A DNA stretch of 64,000 nucleotides from Penelope pileata (taxonomy: Eukaryota; Chordata; Aves; Galliformes; Cracidae): positions 434,001 through 498,000 of the forward strand of contig WBMW01005475.1 in assembly GCA_013396635.1 (NCBI GenBank), read 5' to 3'. Positions 23,187 through 33,970 of this stretch are shown here, in pieces. Position 1 is the stretch's first letter. Each line of letters begins with the position of its first letter. The notes below the pieces were generated by a model, which made no database searches, had not been told where the DNA came from, and saw only the letters and a list, made by a program, of their open reading frames with translations. Both the position numbers and the translations under genes were made by a program.

Positions 23187-24779
23187 AAAAATAGGAAAAG
23201 AAAAGCCCTTTGCATCTCTAGCAGGTGAGGAGCTTACCTGGCTTCTGGCTGTGTTTGGAGCTGGAGCCCTGCTCTTGCCCCCGTAACGAATTGAGGTGGC
23301 TGTAAAGCATTTCTGCCCATGGAGGGCCCTGCTCATGGGAATCACAGCCCTGGCCCTGAAGCTGTAGGTGTTTGCTTAAATGTTTTTACTGTTACTGATA
23401 TTTTTGTGTGTGTCAGTGATAGAATAAAAACCACAACATGAAGGTTTTTACAAATTTCTGTGGGGTGAATGGGATTGGGAGGTCAGTGCGAGTGGTTTGT
23501 GCTATCAAGAAATTATCTGGTGGACGTCCTGCTGACACAAAGAAACCAGCTGCTGAGGAAGCTCGCTTGTGAAACGTCCATCTTCAAGACTTTTTAAGGC
23601 TTCAGATGTTTTTTTTCTGCCAAGGATTCTTTTTGTTATAACAAAAAATCTTATTTTTGCATGTCAGAAGGAGGCTGAATAATCAATATTATCCCAGACT
23701 GTGATAGCTCACAGGACAGGGCGAGGTTCACGGCTTAAAGGAACAACAAGCCCCAGGCTCCTATTTGATGAATAGATGTGCTCCAAAGCTGTTCTATTGA
23801 AAGTTTTTGACTTGGATGATCTTTATTCTAAATTCTGGGAAAAGAATTGATTACTCCTTGTCTCTTTTCTGGGCAGAATTTTTGATTCAATGCCCTGATT
23901 CAGTCCTGTGTGAATTCCCCTCCTGAACACCTGCAAGAGGTGGCTCTGATGGATCTGTGTTTGGTGTTTAACCTTGCCTTTGGGAGTCTCCCAATGTCCC
24001 GTATTTAATTGCCCCAAGATGCTTCTGTTCATGGAAGCCATAGGGTGATGGGGCTCATGGCCACAGGGCCTGGATGCTGTGGTGTTTGGAGCGAGCTGGG
24101 TGGCACGAGGAGGTCTTGCCATGTCCCAGATGGAGTCATTGCTTTAATGATAGAAAACTTTGAGGAGTGTGAGGTTAGGGCTGCCTAAAGGGCAGCAGCA
24201 TCCCCGCTGGTTGCCTTCTCACCCCCTGCACTGCTGTGCCTGGCAGGAGGGCTGGGGTTGCCTTCCCAGCTGTTTCTTCTCGCAGATGCAGCATGTCAGG
24301 AGGGAAGCCCCACGTGTGACCTGAGACATCCCACACTTCTGAAGTGTCTGCAGCACTGTAATACTTCCTGTCAAACCGACCCTCCAACTGCTTTCATCAC
24401 TTTAAAGTTATGGTACTCTCTGGTGACCGCGGAGTGTGAGGCAATGCTGAGTTCTGGCTATACAATCAAATTGCATGGAGTGCTTCACCCATTGCTGTGA
24501 TGGTTTTCATATGTTTTCTTATTGGTATTTACTACTATACGTTATGCTCAACTATTTCCACTTGGAAACGAGTGTTTGGCTGCAGAAGTGTAGAGGGGAA
24601 AAGAAAAGGAGTCAAATGTGCCCTCTTGCATGGGGAAAGCCAACTGCTGAGCAAGTGATGAGCGCGCAGGCACTGAGCCACTCCTGGTCGCACGATCGGC
24701 CGCCGCCAACGTTTTTCCATCTAGAATTTGCTGATCTGCTTTGCTGGTCTTTCTGACCACACTTCTTTGTTTATTCCCC
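23187..24779. other. Unique non-coding DNA with an AT palindrome
   Basis: No gene is recognised. A perfect 18-bp palindrome, TTTTTGTTATAACAAAAA, occupies 23630-23647. The rest is ordinary sequence with short open frames only. Confidence 0.55.
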
Positions 24780-25015
24780 AACTGCTTCAGATGAGCAAAT
24801 CTGCATTGGCAAGAACATTTGTGGGAAAGCAACATCACGTCGCATACTTGTGCGAGTAAATATTCACAAGAGAATCCACGTCGAAAGCGCTCGCACGGCC
24901 GTTTGCGAATTCTCTCTCGATTACTCACCGAAGAGAGTTGTTGAATGTTTATAGCTGTTTGGTGGGCAACTGGCAGGCGAGTTGGGAAGGCTTGTAATTT
25001 ATCTAAGCCTTTGAT
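24780..25015. promoter_or_regulatory. CpG-hyper-retaining candidate conserved element
   Basis: Between 24838 and 24930 I count 12 CpG in 93 bp with 27 C and 20 G (about 50% G+C), an observed/expected ratio of about 2. In vertebrate DNA this implies long-term absence of methylation or strong purifying selection. The block is flanked by AT-rich sequence with ATTTGTGGGAAA and GTAAATATT motifs (forkhead-like) and GTAATTTATCTAAG (GATA-like) near 24992. A minus-strand frame (24548-25129, 193 codons) crosses it without a recognisable domain. I favour a conserved non-coding regulatory element; a short exon on either strand cannot be excluded. Confidence 0.4.
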
Positions 25016-28000
25016 CGCCGAGGCTGGGGCAGAAATGAAAGCAGCTGGCCTGGGTGACTGATTGAGTGGCACTGGTGGACCAGGCTCAGAGCAACTCATT
25101 GCTGTCCGTAGCAGCTTGGGTCTGCCCACGCAGGCTGTTCATCAGAGCTGAATGATGGAGGAGCTTGTGGAAGAATCATGGTCTGTTTATAGATTGTTAT
25201 GGCTTAAACTGAGAGCTGGATTTGCTGGATAAATGAGCAGAGTGTTGTTTGACTGACATTAGGGGAATATGAAGACTTTATTTGCCTTTTGGTTTTGAGT
25301 GTTGTTGAGGCTGTTGCCAGTTAATGCCTGTGCTTCTGGAGAGCTGTTATTGAGTGATGATGATCTCATGGGATTCCCAGATTCTCTGCTGTGAGTGCCC
25401 TGCACTCATGGATGCTTTTATCTGGTTTTCAGCTTCTCTTCTTGCAGCGCGCTGGGAGAAGCAGCTCTTGCTTCTGACACCCAGATAGATTGGGCTTCCC
25501 AGTGGAGTAAACTTGCTGCTTGATTGGTTGCTCTGTTTCCCTGTAGTGGAGAAGAAAGCACTAATAAACTGTTCCAGTTGTGGACAAACTGGGTTCTGGT
25601 GGATGCTGTTTAAATGGAGGCCAACTGCCGAACAGAACTTGTTGTTCTTTTGGAATTTGGTTGACCAAGGTAGGTGAAGTACAGTTAGGTACTTCTTGGA
25701 CGTGCTGGCCACGAATCTGAAGAAAGCAATTAGCATTTTACAGCATCAAGCACACATACTAAGTGGATTAAGAGTTGGCTGATAGATCTGACAAAATAGT
25801 CATCATCAGGGAACCCTCATGAAATAAGAGAGGTTGCTAGCTGGGCTTTGTGGAGTTTGGCACATTGCTATTCCATGGTCTCATCAACCTAGAGTCAAGA
25901 TGGAATTACTGCTGATAAAGCTTTTGTACAGCTCATGTTTTGGCTGGGAAGTGCGGAGTGGGGAGCACAGAAGTGATGCCATGTGGTCTGGAAGGCTTGG
26001 TGAGCTCAGCCCACGGAAACGAAGTGTGCTTTGATGCAGATGTAGCTCCACATGTGAGAACCAGGCAGTACCTATGGCGCTGGTGGAGAAATCAGTGCTG
26101 GTGCCAAGGGGCAGAACGGCAACAAAATGAGCTCCCTGTGCACCAGGATGGCAAAATGAGGCCGTGGCGATGCTGGGCTGTGTTTGCAGGAGGGCTGTGT
26201 GCACTCCCACCACGCTGTGGGTTGGGTCTTGTTTATTTTTAAAGAGGCTGTCCACAAATAAAGTCAATGTGGAAAAAAGCTAGACAAATGATTTGAGAGC
26301 TGGGGAAAGTGAGACGTTTAATCTACTGAATTTATGAAAAAATGAAGTGATTTGGTATTCACGCATGAGGATAAATTTGTGGGAAAAGAACTTTGGAAAC
26401 AAAAGGGGAAGTTATAATGTGAATCCTAGCTGGAAGCTAAACCCAACACATTGACTTAGATGCAAAGCACGTGTTTGAGTAGGAGCACTGCAGAGGATTT
26501 GCCGTCTCTTGATGCTCGTTGAATCAAGGCTGTGTGCCCGGGGAGGGATGCTTCAGCCAGAACCTAAATGAAGCTGTAATTGTAGGGCTCTGGTGGTTGG
26601 GCTTTACCCAGCCAGGTGCTTGGGTGAAATGGGTTGGCGTGATGCAGGAGGCCAGAACAGGGTGATGCCGTGGTTCCCAGGGGACTCGAATGCATTTTTT
26701 TTTTATAAAGCTTTGAAAATCTTGTGTTCCAGTGGAAAAAAATAGTGGGTTTTGAGATTAAAAGGAGAGGCTGGGACTTGCAACCATGGCCATATCCTTG
26801 TTGGCTGGACTGCTGCAGCAGGTGGTGCTGGCACAGCTCATCTCATGTCCTCTCAGTGCCTTCTCCAAAGGAGCTGAAGCACTTGGGAATGCTGCATCTA
26901 GTGCATGTTACCAGCCATTGGGCTCCGGAGTGCTCTCTTGTCAGTAAGGTAAATAAGAACTAGATTGAAGATTGGCCGAATAAAGCAACTTGTTATGAGG
27001 TACCTGAAGTTGTCTTTACAAAGTGACTTTTTGTAGCCCATTGCTGTTTCATATCTTGCTCCAGGAGCTCTGAAGCATAGGCCAACTGTTTTTGCTAAGG
27101 TAAGGGAGGATCTTGGTGTAATTTTTCTTCCTTTCGTATCTGTGGTCTGCTTGAGACTTCTACATTGTAGGTACCATGTTGTTTCTCAGAGCTCTTGTTA
27201 GAAGGGATGCTTCTGATGAGGCAGAGTGGTGATAATCTTCCCCCTTCTCCCAGTACCCATTATTTTATTTACCAAAATAAACATTCTCTGGGGAAAGAAA
27301 ATGAGTTAGGGTTTTTATAGAAGAATATTTCTAGGTCAGGTATGCTATTTGTGACTTCCCATTCTCACCAATGCTATGCTGTATTGTGGGGAAGCTGGGA
27401 AACTCATCCCAGTGATGCTCTGTTCCCTGGAGACCCTACAGCCAGCAGTGCCGTTTTGGCAGCCTGGAAGGAGCCCACCTTGCTGCTCGGTCCAATTCAA
27501 CTTTCCTTCAATTATCATGGAATTGAGCAAGCAGGAGACTGCTCGCTTTCTGGTTTAATCATCACCATTGTGTTAAATGGTTCCCAGATTGGAGGTAAGT
27601 GCCCTTGAGCAATAGGTAAAATAATGTTCTCCATCTGCATCCCTTTGGAGCACGGATGAAGGATGCTGTTTGTTGCTGTGATGTTATTGCCTCTGCAGCT
27701 CTTGTGGCCTGGAGACAGCGGGCTCGGGCTCCGTGACTCGTGATTAGAGGTTTTGGTGGTGCTCAATCTTTGTTGTTTGGCTGCAGCTGGAGAGGAAATA
27801 CCTTGGTGTTGTCAGCTGAAATGTAAACAGAGCGTCCATCAGTCAGGAGTCATCGAGTCATGCTCTTGCGTTCCCTCATAACCATGGGAGAAGCAGATTA
27901 ACGTGAAGAATACTGATACGTGCGTGTGGTTTTGTGCATTTAAAGCTAACCAGATGTTTGAAACGTCTTTCTGAAATACAGCTGATGATATAATGACTCC

Positions 28001-28283
28001 ATAGCAATACAGAGCATTGGCAAGGGAGACATGAATATCCCTTGGTGTGGCATGCAGCGATGAACTCCTGATTCGTAGGCTCTGATAAGTTCAGGAAGTT
28101 CACAGGCTACCTAAGGACAAAAGATTGTTGTTCCAGGCGTGCACTCTGTCCTTGGTAACACACAACACTGCTGGACTGAGACCATCTTCAGGTTATTTAG
28201 TGTAAGAAAATCCTCCGCTGGCCGATCAACTTGGCGCTCGCAGGGTGCCTCCCTTCCAGGAGCTTTATACAACAGTGCTGCTG
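25016..28283. other. Unique non-coding DNA
   Basis: No gene, CR1 fragment or CpG cluster is recognised. Open frames stay below about 130 codons. A donor-like AGGTAAGT occurs at 27593-27600, but no exon with recognisable coding content precedes it. Confidence 0.55.
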
Positions 28284-28596
28284 GTGGATGGGATGGAGGG
28301 ATGGGGTGTTGGGATGGAGAGAGAGGCTGGGATGGGCTGTCATGGAGGATGGAGAGAGAGGCTGGGATGGGCCGTCGTGTATGATGGAGGAATGGGATGT
28401 TGGGATGGAGAGATGGGCTGGGATGGGCTGGCATGAAGGATGGAGGAATGGGATGTTGGGATGGAGAGATGGGCTGGGATGGGCTGGCATGAAGGATGGA
28501 GGAATGGGATGGAGGGATGGGCTGGGCTGCCATGGTGACATGGGCTGTGATGGTAGGATGGAAGGGTGAGTTGGGCTGCCATGGAGGGATGGGCTG
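28284..28596. repeat. GGATG-rich minisatellite, 56-bp period
   Basis: The array is built from GGATGG/GGGATG words. Its core is a 56-bp unit starting at 28396, repeated essentially exactly at 28452 and in part at 28508, with older degenerate copies on both sides. Each core unit contains AGGAATG (28388, 28444, 28500), whose complement CATTCCT is the MCAT/TEAD consensus. Several frames stay open through the array on both strands and encode low-complexity peptides (MGWDGLSW-like on plus, HPSIPAS-like on minus), as expected of a stop-free repeat. I consider it non-coding. Confidence 0.9.
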
Positions 28597-31500
28597 CCTG
28601 CAGTCACCAGTGCCTGGCAGAGCTGGGGCTGGGGCACCTGCCTCCATCACTCTGCTCATCCTACAGTGAGGGGCTCGTTCTTCTGGCATACAAAGAGGAG
28701 AAAGCACAGGAGAGACAGGCACGATGACTAGGCAGCTATGGGTTTTGGCCTCTTACCTCTAAGATTTACAAAACTAACATGTGAAGAAGGGAGTAATAAA
28801 ATGCTCTGGAGTGCAGGTAATCGGATAGGAAGGCATTGGTCCCAGTTCCTATTGTGATTGTCTTTGGAGAAGCCGTGCATCCATTTCTCTTTATATCAAA
28901 TGAACAGATAGCAATTTCCTGCCTCGCTTATGTTTCAAGGCTGTGGTCTGCCTCTGTCTTTCCCCTGTTGCAGAAACATACGGTGGGGAGAGGAATGTGG
29001 CATCTGTCAGCACGTGCCACAGGAGAAATAAGGGAGCCTAGGGCTGGGGCTTGGCAGGGGGCGGATGCCTGTCTTTTAAATAACAAAAATGTCTTTCCTG
29101 CTAGTTTGGTTGGGGTGAGTTACAGGAGAGGGAGGAGGAGGGGAGGAAGGCTGGAGGGAATATTGTGTTTTGTGCTTGGAGAGCAGAGAATGGCACAAAT
29201 GCAGCAGCAGCTGGAGGGGCATCAGTCTGGGGGCAGAGGTGAAAGCACAGCCCGTGTGTTCCCTGGCAAATCTGGAATGATTTTGCTGAAATGAATGAAC
29301 TTCTGCTGTGTTTATTCTGGAGGAGTGGCAGCTCTGCGTGCTCTCTGCCCTCACTACACCTGCTTGCTGCTTTGCTGCCTCTGTCCCTTCCATTTCTCCT
29401 GCACCCACCTAACAGCAGACCGAGACGTGGAGGTGCTGACACCTCTCTTCTGCCTGATGCACAAGCTTGAGGCCCTGTGGTGTCACTTTGATTCCCAGCC
29501 AGTTGCTTCACCACTGGATTCAATTAGAGATTGATTCAGCCTCAAATGCTCTAATTAGAGTATTTGCTTTGGCCTCAAGTACTGAGCCAAGTTTGGGTTG
29601 CTTATCCAGCCTGGGCTGGACCTGGAGTCCTCTGAAGCTCTGAGTGCCATGTGCAGTCTTTTTTTGCTGGGGGCATCAGCAAAAGAAAAGTCTTGTGTGG
29701 AGTCAGCTCCAAGGTTTGTAATGTCAGAAAAGTGATAACATTAATTATAACAAGATAAGCAGCTTTTCTTCTCATTTTTTGGCAAAAAGCAGGTAGTGCT
29801 GGTCGCTGAAGTGAGGGATCACCGAAGGTGCTTGCAGATGCTGAGCTAGCTGGCAGGCTGGCCTCTGGCTGCACGGTTTATCCTCCAGGGGAGGTTTAAT
29901 TGCTCGACACTCGCAAAGTTTCGTCTGCAGCCGTGGTGAAGCTGTGCTCCCATCAGAGCCTACAGAACATTGCCCTCTGGTGTGCAGCACGGGGATGAGC
30001 TGGGAGCGATCTCCCCTTCTCAGAGCCAGGTGTGGGTTTTGCAGTGTTGGTGGGAAATGAAGACTGACCCGTTGCTATGCTCTGCTTGTCTCTTCCTGGC
30101 TTTCCGTGTGGTGTTGTGGCTGTAGAGGCTTCTGTCAGCTGATATTTCAAACTGAGTAAGCAAATGGCCTTTTACATGGCTCCTACCTGATAAATCAGCA
30201 CACTGGATGACTTTCTTCAGCGGGGGGGACAAAGCCTGCAGGTGTCACCTGTTGTCCTCTGGCAGAGATGCCAGTGATTTGCATGCAGAGGGCAGCAACT
30301 GTGCTGATGTGCCAAAAACTGGAGATTAAGGTGTGGAACATGATTCCAGAGTAGTCCCAAAGGAAAGGATTAAGATACAAATGACACATTTGTTTATCAT
30401 TTTGCATTATGTTGCATTTAAGACAGTCCCACTATGACAGCTAGAAGAGCTGGCATCCTTGGTTTGCCATAGATCCTACAGAAGAGACAAACCTTTACAC
30501 TGCCTCCTTTGCTGCTCCTTGCATGATTTTCCTTTCAGTCCTGGCCTGATGCTATGCAAAAATAAATAAATGGTTTTGCTAGTTGGATTCTGCAAACTAA
30601 ATACTGGTCTCCATATGGTAGCAATGGTCCTTGTGTTCTTTAATCTCCATCTATTGTCATGCTTTGCTCTTAGGCACTCTTCCAAACAGCGAACAGTTTG
30701 TGTTCTGCTTCTACAGGGCCTTGTCTGAATTGAGGTATCTTGCTTACAGCTCTTAAATGCTTTATAGAGAGACTTTGTATGGTTAGCTATGAACAAATAA
30801 ACTTACAGACCTGGATGTGTAGCGTGGACACATGGATTGGAAATGCTGTAGTACTTTTCCTGACTTTTTCTACAATAAAAGGAACCTAAAAATGAATGCA
30901 CTTGGGACACAGTGGATCAGAGAGAGCTGCATGCAATGCAATGAATGTTGGCTGTGGCACACTGCAGAGTGCTGTCAGAGGCAAGCCCTCTGGGTTTGCT
31001 GGGAATCAGCTTGTGCTGGGCAGTGCTCGCTTTCTGAGCGTATTTAGAAATTATATAAGGGTAGGGCCTTGTAGGAGGCTTATAACCTCGTTTTGTTGGT
31101 GCTGTGGAAGGAGAGAATAGAGCTACTTATTTATGGAATTATTGTTGGCCTATACCTCTGCAGTTTGCTTCCCTTTGAGCACCCTCCAACAGCTGAGATG
31201 CGATGTTCAGTTCCAGGCTGCTCCCTGCTGCCCAGAGGAATGGAGCTGTGTAAGCTGGAGACCCCGTGCATGGGGATGGGTCTCAGGAGCTCATCCTGTT
31301 CTGGAGGGCGGCATCCAGGGTGCAGCATCTTCCCTTCAGCATCCCACTGAGCTGTGCGTCGAGGGCATTTCCCCTGTCTGGTCCTGCTTGCTTCCAGCAG
31401 GCTTCTTGCATCAGTCCTTGCTCATGTTCAGCTTCCAGGATGGGCCCTCTGACCCCTGGCTGGTTGCTCCCCAGCCCACAGCAGGGGGGATTCACTCCAG

Positions 31501-31904
31501 CTCCTTGCAGAGCTGCTGTTCCTGCTTCAGTCAGAGAAAAGTGACTTTGCACGTTTCTGTAGCTAAGCAGGAAGCTGCTGGGCTCTTTCCTTTGGAAACT
31601 AGGCAAGGAGGTCCTGAAGGTTTGCTAACCACGCAGGTTGGAGGGGCTGATTCTGTGTCTCTGGTTCTTGTGCCTGTTCCTATAACACTCTGCTCTGAGC
31701 TTGCCCTTGAATCTCACTGTTCAGACCACAGATCTGTGTGCGTTGGAAGTGGTGCAGAGATCTTCAGGCTCTCAATTTCCTGCTGGGGATGTGACACCCA
31801 GACGGGCTCACCTCGGGCTCTGTTAGCACGTGAAGGCTCTAAGAGTGGTTCTGTGTCCTTGTAATCTTTCTGCTCAGATAAAAATCAGGTCTTGACAAAT
31901 GCGA
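28597..31904. other. Unique non-coding DNA
   Basis: No gene is recognised. A 152-codon plus frame (28836-29294) and a 243-codon plus frame (31133-31864) have no domain and are overlapped by others. Around 29515-29770 there are several homeodomain cores (CAATTAGAG, CTAATTAGAG, TTAATTATAA) and GATA-like sites in an AT-richer patch, a weak enhancer candidate. Confidence 0.5.
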
Positions 31905-32285
31905 GCGCATGAGGACTGAAGACTTTTATTACAATATCTTTTTAATTATCACGGAGGGGAATCACATTTTACAAACTATAATAAATTGAATTTTATTATA
32001 GTGTGTGTGTGAGGACTTATTTAATAGATTACATTAGACAGTAACGAAATTCTTTTTCCTTTCTCTAAGGTTTATGTGCAGCTTGTTGAACTCCAGAAGA
32101 ATGAGCTGTGAATTGAACGGGCGGGTTACAGATACAGCCCAAATGATGGCTCGTATTTATGGTTTAGATTAGCCTCGTTTAATTCCAGATTGCGAACGTT
32201 TTTAACATCTGTGAAATCCAAAGCAGGCAGTTATGCTTTATTAAGATCTACTTTCCTCCATAGGTAATTTGTTAGGTCTCAAACA
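31905..32285. promoter_or_regulatory. AT-rich candidate conserved non-coding element
   Basis: This 380-bp block is distinctly AT-rich against GC-rich flanks. It is dense in homeodomain and forkhead-type words (TTTAATTATC, ATAATAAATT, TTTAATAGATTA, TCGTTTAATTCC) and keeps CpGs at GAACGGGCGGG, GCTCGTATT, CCTCGTTT and GCGAACG. That combination is characteristic of deeply conserved vertebrate enhancers. A good acceptor-like polypyrimidine-AG at about 32051-32069 leaves open a short exon (see findings). No alignment was possible. Confidence 0.35.
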
Positions 32286-33735
32286 CTGAATTATGGCTGT
32301 TTGTTTTGGAAGGAGCTTCCCTTCTTTCTCTCCTTTGTACTCCTTGGTAATCCCCGCGTTACGGTAATTCAGGGCTTCTGTTGAGCCTGCTGCCACACCA
32401 GATCTGGAGAGGATGGCTTTTCTAATCTAGCACTAATCTATTAACCACAGGGTCATTGCACATCCCTTTCAGGACCTGGGTTATTGCTGGCCCTTGTTGC
32501 ATTCCCCTGGTGAGCAGCAGCTCTCTGCTCCCCCTCCTTGCTTGCTCCCAGCAGCTCTGTGCACCTGGGGAGGTGCAGGTGAGAGGAGTGGAGACTGCCT
32601 GGGGCTTAACAGAAGATGACAATTTATGTAGACCTCTCATGGGACCTCACTATGAGCTCAAAAAGAGGCTCTGAAAGCAGAAACAACGCAAGGGAGTTCT
32701 GGGGTGTGGGCAAAAGGAGATGGTTTGAGAGCATCCCTTAAAGGCATGCAGTGCAGTGTGTCATGCAGTCTGGTTAGTGCCCAGCTAAAACCACTCATTT
32801 GGAGTGCCTGACTTCTAGAAAGCTGTCTCAGGAAGAAAGAAAAAACATTATTGCTATGAAGATGAACTTCATGTAATAATCAACAGGACTCTAGTAAAGC
32901 TGTAGAGAAGTTGAAGTGAGTGCATGCGTGAGATTGTACAGATGGGAACGAATGCATCAGCAGTGTTTGAATGGACCAGGGGCAGTAGTATGGGTTTTTC
33001 TTGCTAAATAAATGTCTTGAGTATGGTCACTCAGTGCATGAACTGGGAGGAAGCTCCAGAAAATGGAAAAGTCTTTGTCTAGCAAATAGATGTAGTAAAT
33101 GCTAATGTTGGCGTATGACCCAAGGTGTGTTTGGATGGCATAAGGTGTAGCTGTAAGGGGCAGCAGAAGGAAATGTAGAGGAAAAAGCAGTTGGTGGTGG
33201 AGACTGGGACTGCAGCTGGGACTTCTTTCTCTGCTGATGGAAAGAGGATGGATTTAGGCTATGGCAAAGCTGGAGAAGTGCACCAGAACAGCCCCTTTGT
33301 GTGATGCAGCAATGGGACTTTGTGTTCTTTTTTTTGAATAACGTTGAGGTTTGCAAATGCTTTTAACAACTGAACTCTGTGGTGAGAGTTCCCCTCAAAT
33401 AGCAATGCTGTGGTGTCTTGCAAATAATGATGTATCCCCTGCATCCTAACCAGTTACAGTCACTGTGATGGTCAGGCATATAAAAGGGTGCTTGCAAATC
33501 TAGTCCATAACAACAGTGTTCAGAACTGCAGGTGAGTGTTTGCTGGATACCAGTTTCCTCCATGGAGGAGATGCAGGTGTTAGGGAGGGGTTAATCTTGC
33601 AGGTACAGCAGGGTGCCAGCATGAGCAGTTTTATGCTTGCATTTTTAACTGAGTTCCCTAGGAAAACTTTGGAAAAGGGAGAAGAAATCCAATAAAACCA
33701 TAGAGGATGGCAGACGTTTTCTTTCCTGACAGTTA
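32286..33735. other. Unique non-coding DNA
   Basis: No gene, repeat family or CpG cluster is evident. Open frames are under 85 codons. Confidence 0.6.
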
Positions 33736-33970
33736 ACAGCAAGCATACATATTTAAGAGATTATTTTCATACGCATGCAGTCAGCTTAGAATCCTGGAAG
33801 GGAACAGTTTGTGATTTATAATAAATTATTCATCCTTTTTTATTACCATAATAATTGTTTTTTATGGTTACCCAAGTGAATGCTATTATGAAAGCACAGA
33901 AAAATCTGTTAATTATTTTCCAGGATTTTACAGCATTTAGTCTCTTCCTGGAGTTTTCCCATTCTGTGGA
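33736..33970. promoter_or_regulatory. AT-rich candidate conserved element
   Basis: The block is AT-rich with TTTATAATAAATTATTCATC, CCATAATAATTG and CTGTTAATTATTTTCC words, a texture resembling conserved homeodomain-bound enhancers. It has no open frame of note and no known transposon signature. An unrecognised old repeat is an alternative. Confidence 0.28.

Noticed and set aside
31133..31864. 243-codon plus-strand open frame as a gene
   Set aside because: No recognisable domain, and overlapping frames are also open.
32070..32111. ER-retention signal from the KNEL tail
   Set aside because: It depends on an unproven exon and frame; four residues are no evidence.
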